Source: an uncultured Butyricimonas sp.
GTDB taxonomy: Bacteria > Bacteroidota > Bacteroidia > Bacteroidales > Marinifilaceae
Assembly (NCBI GenBank): GCA_944320555.1
Contig: CALUHX010000001.1
Span: 1-64,000, forward strand
DNA: 64,000 bases
Direction: 5' to 3'
Translations under genes and position numbers: made by a program
Notes under the pieces: model-generated
Seen by the model: only the letters and a program-made list of their open reading frames with translations
What the model was told of the DNA's origin: nothing
Databases searched by the model: none
Shown here: one piece after another, positions 60,060 to 64,000 of the stretch
Layout: each line of letters begins with the position of its first letter
How positions within the stretch are numbered: position 1 is the stretch's first letter

Positions 60060-61562
60060 ATGAATATATTATCATTATTTGTTCTGATTCCCGTTCTCAC
60101 CCTTTGCGGCCTCCTGCTGTGCAAGGGCGACAACATACGGCAAATCCGGACCATCGTGGCCACGGGGGCGTCCCTGCTCCTCGTCCTGGCCGTCGGGCTG
60201 GTGATTGCCTTCCTGAACGAGCGGGCCGGAGGCAACAATGCGGACATGCTCTTCACCGCCAACGCCGTCTGGTACGAGCCGCTCAACATCCACTACTCCG
60301 TCGGCGTGGACGGCATATCGGTGCTCATGTTGCTCCTTTCCGCCATCATCGTCTTCACGGGGACCTTCGCCTCTTGGAAAATGCCTTTCCAACAAAAGGA
60401 ATACTTCATCTGGTTCTACCTCCTGAGCGTGGGAGTCTTCGGATTCTTCATCTCGCTGGACCTCTTCACCATGTTCATGTTCTACGAAGTGGCCCTCATC
60501 CCCATGTACCTCCTGATTGGCGTGTGGGGAAGCGGCAAGAAGGAATACGCCGCCATGAAGCTCACCCTCATGTTGATGGGAGGCTCCGCGCTCCTGCTGG
60601 TCGGAATCCTTGGAATCTACTTCCACTCCGCCGGGGCGGGCTCACCCCTCACCATGAACATCACTGAGATTGCCAAAAGCTCGGTCATGCCTGTTGAGCT
60701 GCAACGCTGGTTCTTCCCGCTCACCTTCATCGGCTTCGGCGTACTGGGGGCATTGTTCCCCTTCCACACATGGTCGCCCGACGGTCACGCCTCCGCGCCT
60801 ACCGCCGTCTCCATGCTCCACGCCGGAGTGTTGATGAAACTCGGCGGCTACGGCTGCTTCCGCGTCGCCATATTCCTCATGCCCGAGGCGGCCAGGGAAC
60901 TCTCCTGGATATTCATCATCCTCACGGGCGTCAGCGTCGTTTACGGAGCCTACTCGGCCATCGTGCAGACCGACTTGAAGTACATCAACGCCTACTCATC
61001 CGTCAGCCACTGCGGACTCGTGCTTTTCGCCATCCTCATGCTCAACCAGACGGCCATGACGGGCGCCGTGCTTCAAATGCTCTCCCACGGACTGATGACG
61101 GCCCTCTTCTTCGCCCTCATCGGCATGATTTACGGCCGCACCCACACCCGTGACATCCGCGAGATGGGCGGCTTGATGAAAGTCATTCCCTTCCTCGGCG
61201 CCTGCTACGTCATCGCCGGTCTCGCCTCCCTCGGCCTTCCGGGCTTGAGCGGATTCGTCGCCGAGATGAGCGTCTTCGTCGGAGCCTTCCAGGAGACTGA
61301 CACCTTCCACCGCATCTTCACCATCATCGCCTGCACGTCCATCGTCATCACGGCGGTCTACATCCTGCGCGTGGTCGGCAAGCTCCTCTACGGCGGCATT
61401 GTCAACGAGCACCATTTGGAGCTCACCGACGCCGTCTGGTACGAGCGTTTCTCCGTCATTGTGCTCATCGTCGCCATCGCCGGCATCGGACTGGCCCCCC
61501 TTTGGCTGTCAAACGTCATCCAAGACAGCCTGGTCCCCGTGTTAAACCAATTAAACTTCTAA
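60060..61562 (+). CDS. nuoM: NADH-quinone oxidoreductase subunit M
   Basis: This 500-aa antiporter-like subunit has 14 TM helices. It carries HYSVGVDGISVLMLLLSA, FYEVALIPMYLLIGVWG (Glu on TM5), FPFHTWSPDGHASAPTAVSMLHAGVLMKLGGYG (TM7-8, with the MKLG signature of NuoM) and YSSVSHCGLVLFA. It forms the second proton pump of the membrane arm. The start follows nuoL by 25 bases. Confidence 0.95.
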   Translation: MNILSLFVLIPVLTLCGLLLCKGDNIRQIRTIVATGASLLLVLAVGLVIAFLNERAGGNNADMLFTANAVWYEPLNIHYSVGVDGISVLMLLLSAIIVFTGTFASWKMPFQQKEYFIWFYLLSVGVFGFFISLDLFTMFMFYEVALIPMYLLIGVWGSGKKEYAAMKLTLMLMGGSALLLVGILGIYFHSAGAGSPLTMNITEIAKSSVMPVELQRWFFPLTFIGFGVLGALFPFHTWSPDGHASAPTAVSMLHAGVLMKLGGYGCFRVAIFLMPEAARELSWIFIILTGVSVVYGAYSAIVQTDLKYINAYSSVSHCGLVLFAILMLNQTAMTGAVLQMLSHGLMTALFFALIGMIYGRTHTRDIREMGGLMKVIPFLGACYVIAGLASLGLPGLSGFVAEMSVFVGAFQETDTFHRIFTIIACTSIVITAVYILRVVGKLLYGGIVNEHHLELTDAVWYERFSVIVLIVAIAGIGLAPLWLSNVIQDSLVPVLNQLNF

Positions 61563-61565
61563 ACT

Positions 61566-62987
61566 ATGGGATACGCTAATTTCTTATACATGAAAGAGGA
61601 ACTGTCGCTCGTGGCAGTGATTGTCATCCTTCTTCTATACGACATATTCGGCTCGCAAAAAAGCCTGAGATACTTCCAGCCCGTGGCCTGCGTCCTCTTG
61701 CTCGTCCACACGCTGGTCAACCTCCTGCCCAGCGGCGAGGCCGTCGCCTTCGGGGGAATGTACCACAACACCCCCATCGGCAACATCGTGAAGTCGATAC
61801 TCAGCTTCGGCACCCTTCTCGTCTTCATGCAGGCCGGCAACTGGCTGCAAAGCGAGAAAATCATCATACGCCGCGGGGAGTTCTACGTCGTCACCCTCTC
61901 CACACTGCTCGGCATGTACTTCATGATTTCCGCGGGCCATTTCCTCATGTACTTCATCGGAATCGAGCTGGCCTCCATTCCGACGGCGACCCTCGTGGCC
62001 TACGACAAATACCGCAACAAGTCCGCCGAGGCGGCGGCCAAATACATCCTTTCGGCCGTCTTCGCCTCCGGACTCTCGCTCTACGGGCTCTCGCTCATCT
62101 ACGGCACCACCGGCTCGCTCTATTTCACCGATGTCCCGGCAAAGCTCGACGGCTCGCCCATCCAACTCATGGCCTTCGCCTTCTTCTTCGTCGGCCTGGG
62201 CTTCAAACTCTCGCTCGTTCCTTTCCACCAATGGACTCCGGACACCTACGAGGGCGCACCCACCAGCGTCACGGCCTACCTTTCCGTGATATCCAAAGGC
62301 TCTGCGGCCTTTGTCCTCATGGCGCTTCTCTTTAAGGTCTTCGCCCCCCTCGTGAAGGAATGGCAGGCCATCCTCTACGGCATTATCATCCTCACGATTA
62401 CCCTGGCCAACATATTCGCCATCCGCCAGCAGAACATCAAGCGCTTCTTCGCCTACTCGTCCATCTCGCAGGCGGGCTACATCATGCTGGGCGTCATCGG
62501 CGGAAACGCCCTCGGAATGACGGGTCTCGTCTACTACGTCCTCGTCTACATGCTGTCCAACCTCGCCGCCTTCGGCGTCATCTCCATCGTGGAGCACCGC
62601 AGCGGAAAGGTCACCATCGACGACTACAACGGACTGTACGCCACCAACCCGCGCCTCAGCGTCGTCATGATGTTGGCGCTGTTCTCCCTGGCGGGAATAC
62701 CCCCTTTCGCCGGCTTCTTCAGCAAATTCTTCATCTTTGCCGCCGCCGCCGAACAGGGATTCTACGTCCTCGTCTTCATCGCCTTGCTGAACACCATCAT
62801 CTCGCTCTACTACTACCTGCGGATTGTCAAGGCCATGTTCATCAACAAAAGCGACGCCCCCATCGCCGGATTCACGTCCGACGCCTACACCCGCGTCAGC
62901 CTGCTGGTGTGCAGCCTGGGCATACTCTTGCTCGGCATTGCCAGCTGCGTCTACGAGAACATCGGCCGCTTCAGCTTCGGCATGTGA
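61566..62987 (+). CDS. nuoN: NADH-quinone oxidoreductase subunit N
   Basis: This 473-aa antiporter-like subunit has 14 TM helices. It has [78 protein letters not shown] (TM7-8 with Lys) and [16 protein letters not shown]. It is the third proton-pump module and the last nuo gene, starting three bases after nuoM. Terminator at 63018-63049. Some related genomes encode N twice; only one is seen here. Confidence 0.95.
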   Translation: MGYANFLYMKEELSLVAVIVILLLYDIFGSQKSLRYFQPVACVLLLVHTLVNLLPSGEAVAFGGMYHNTPIGNIVKSILSFGTLLVFMQAGNWLQSEKIIIRRGEFYVVTLSTLLGMYFMISAGHFLMYFIGIELASIPTATLVAYDKYRNKSAEAAAKYILSAVFASGLSLYGLSLIYGTTGSLYFTDVPAKLDGSPIQLMAFAFFFVGLGFKLSLVPFHQWTPDTYEGAPTSVTAYLSVISKGSAAFVLMALLFKVFAPLVKEWQAILYGIIILTITLANIFAIRQQNIKRFFAYSSISQAGYIMLGVIGGNALGMTGLVYYVLVYMLSNLAAFGVISIVEHRSGKVTIDDYNGLYATNPRLSVVMMLALFSLAGIPPFAGFFSKFFIFAAAAEQGFYVLVFIALLNTIISLYYYLRIVKAMFINKSDAPIAGFTSDAYTRVSLLVCSLGILLLGIASCVYENIGRFSFGM

Positions 62988-63017
62988 ACGGCAAAGCCAT
63001 TCTAACCACCATATCCC

Positions 63018-63049
63018 GGAGGCTGCCCGTACGGGCGGCCTCCTTTTTT
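63018..63049 (+). terminator. Strong terminator of the nuo operon
   Basis: A 12-bp stem GGAGGCTGCCCG with its complement at 63032-63043, two-base loop, followed by TTTTTT; a single T·G pair interrupts it. Confidence 0.85.
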
Positions 63050-63080
63050 CCCCGTTACCCGCGTCCGCGCAAAAAAGAGC

Positions 63081-63146
63081 GTGTCGAAATGAACAGCACC
63101 CCAAAAGTTTTATGTCCAGCTTTTGGGGTGCTGTTCATTTCGACAC
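63081..63146. repeat. Perfect 27-bp inverted repeat downstream of nuo
   Basis: Arm 63081-63107 and arm 63120-63146 are exact reverse complements (27 of 27), with a 12-base loop. Outer ends read GTGTCGAAATGAACAG and the inner ends CACCCCAAAAG. The outer ten bases match the ends of the elements at 28 kb. Probably a mobile-element remnant or palindromic repeat between convergent genes; it could also stop transcription from the right. Confidence 0.65.
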
Positions 63147-63206
63147 ATCCTCAGCGTGAAAAACGCCGCTTGACCAAGCCCTCCTCCTCCCTTTGGCGCA
63201 CCTATG

Positions 63207-64000
63207 TCAAGCGAAACACAAAATTAGCAATTGAGCGGTCAGCACACGCAGAAACATGGTCAACGGATAGACCGTGGCATAACTGACGGCCGGCGCATCG
63301 TTCCCTACCACCTCGTTAGAGTAAGCCAAGGCGGGAGGATCCGTCGTGCTCCCGGCAATCAACCCCATTATCGTGAAATAGTTCAACTTATACACCCAAC
63401 GGGCAATGATGCCAACAATAATCAGAGGCACCGTCGTGATGATAAACCCGTAGCCAATCCACGCCCAGCCGCCACCGTCCACCACCGTGGCCACGAATCC
63501 CTCTCCGGCTCCTAACCCCACACTCGCCAAAAAGAGCGAGATGCCCACCTCGCGCAACATCAGATTGGCGCTCATCGTCGTGTAAGTCACTAACCCGAAA
63601 TGGGGACCAAAACGGCTAATCAGTATCGCCACGATAAGCGGCCCACCGGCAAGCCCCAGCTTCACGGGCTGCGGAATGCCCGGGAATGCAAAAGGAATGC
63701 TCCCCAGCAACACGCCGAGGAATATTCCCAGAAATATCGCTATCAGATTCGGTTCCCGCAAGCGGCGCAGCGAGTTGCCCAGCACGGGTATCACGTTCCG
63801 CACGGCAGACTCCGGCCCCACCACCGTCAGGCGGTCGCCCAACTGCAACTGCAAATGGGAATTGGCCACCAGATCGACCCCCGCCCGGTTCACCCGTGTG
63901 ACGTTCACGCCGAATATCGTGCGCAGCCTCAACTCGCCCAGCGTCTTCCCATTCACTTCCGACTTCGTGATGGATATCCGGCGGGAGATGAATTGCGTGT
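63207..64000 (-). CDS. YidE/AspT-type putative transporter, C-terminal part (partial)
   Basis: The frame is open from the window's right edge, so the 5' end lies outside. The visible part begins with a TrkA-C-like regulatory stretch ([20 protein letters not shown], then [20 protein letters not shown]), followed by five or six TM helices with [60 protein letters not shown], and the conserved [19 protein letters not shown]. This second-half arrangement is that of the aspartate-alanine antiporter/YidE/YbjL duplication family. Substrate unknown. It is convergent with nuoN across the repeat. Confidence 0.85.
   Translation of the reverse strand, partial: TQFISRRISITKSEVNGKTLGELRLRTIFGVNVTRVNRAGVDLVANSHLQLQLGDRLTVVGPESAVRNVIPVLGNSLRRLREPNLIAIFLGIFLGVLLGSIPFAFPGIPQPVKLGLAGGPLIVAILISRFGPHFGLVTYTTMSANLMLREVGISLFLASVGLGAGEGFVATVVDGGGWAWIGYGFIITTVPLIIVGIIARWVYKLNYFTIMGLIAGSTTDPPALAYSNEVVGNDAPAVSYATVYPLTMFLRVLTAQLLILCFA

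Noticed and set aside
61635..63104. 489-codon minus-strand frame opposite nuoN
   Set aside because: Antisense shadow; runs through the nuo terminator and has no motif.
1..64000. tRNA or rRNA genes
   Set aside because: No cloverleaf or rRNA-like conserved segment was seen in any intergenic region; a tRNAscan run would settle it.

Overview
The window comes from a member of the Bacteroidota, almost certainly order Bacteroidales. Evidence: a SusC/SusD pair under an ECF sigma factor and a FecR anti-sigma factor, gliding-family genes (GldA/F/G-like ABC exporter, GldH), Bacteroides-only lipoprotein families (DUF4925, DUF2027+Smr), a Nuo complex with fused NuoCD and no NuoEFG, and repeated TAnnTTTG promoter elements. 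A family such as Odoribacteraceae is possible but cannot be fixed from the sequence.

Layout. 1-2.7 kb: small uncharacterised genes, a DIP1984-family protein and a leucine-rich-repeat protein. 2.7-6.7 kb: a redox cluster of two aldo/keto reductases, a flavoredoxin-like lipoprotein and an AraC regulator, ending in a transporter stub. 6.9-11.7 kb: DnaQ-like exonuclease, a 156-bp MITE-like element, the TIGR03916/TIGR03915 radical-SAM DNA-repair pair, and the run ubiE/menG - metallo-hydrolase - glyoxalase. 12.3-13.9 kb: an AT-rich two-gene island (PD-(D/E)XK nuclease plus a PUA-like protein). 14.2-19.3 kb: thioredoxin, obgE, hpt, purE, a DUF3990 remnant and a GC-rich helix-hairpin-helix/beta-barrel protein. 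19.3-22.4 kb: DUF4925/calycin-like lipoproteins and a broken paralogue. 22.7-27.6 kb: sulfatase, urocanate hydratase, DUF2027-Smr. 27.6-28.3 kb: a candidate small RNA gene and inverted-repeat elements. 28.3-32.8 kb: TlpA-like lipoprotein and a GldA/GldFG exporter. 33-43.2 kb: a polysaccharide-utilisation-like locus (lipoprotein, SusD, SusC, FecR, ECF sigma) with an AAA/DUF4143 ATPase between sigma and FecR. 43.2-52.5 kb: metG, an S66-family protein, a truncated HigB-like toxin, a C26-M19 fusion peptidase, gldH, trmB, mnmA, and an amidophosphoribosyltransferase. 52.6-63 kb: a small secreted protein followed by nuoA-B-CD-H-I-J-K-L-M-N. The window ends inside a YidE/AspT-type transporter.

How the parts work together. 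MenG makes the menaquinone that the Nuo complex reduces. Without NuoEFG that complex presumably takes electrons from ferredoxin or flavodoxin instead of NADH. The sigma/FecR/SusC set is a trans-envelope signalling system that switches on its own importer: SusC carries the STN domain needed to signal through FecR.

The least ordinary parts are: the AT-rich nuclease/PUA island; a promoter-terminator unit with no reading frame (candidate sRNA); an ATPase preceded by three 33-bp tandem repeats inside the sigma/FecR operon; two small inverted-repeat elements plus a shared TGTGTCGAAA end motif; export signals on redox enzymes that are normally cytoplasmic; and an S66 protein whose nucleophile serine is aspartate. 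All names rest on reading motifs in the translations; no database search was run.
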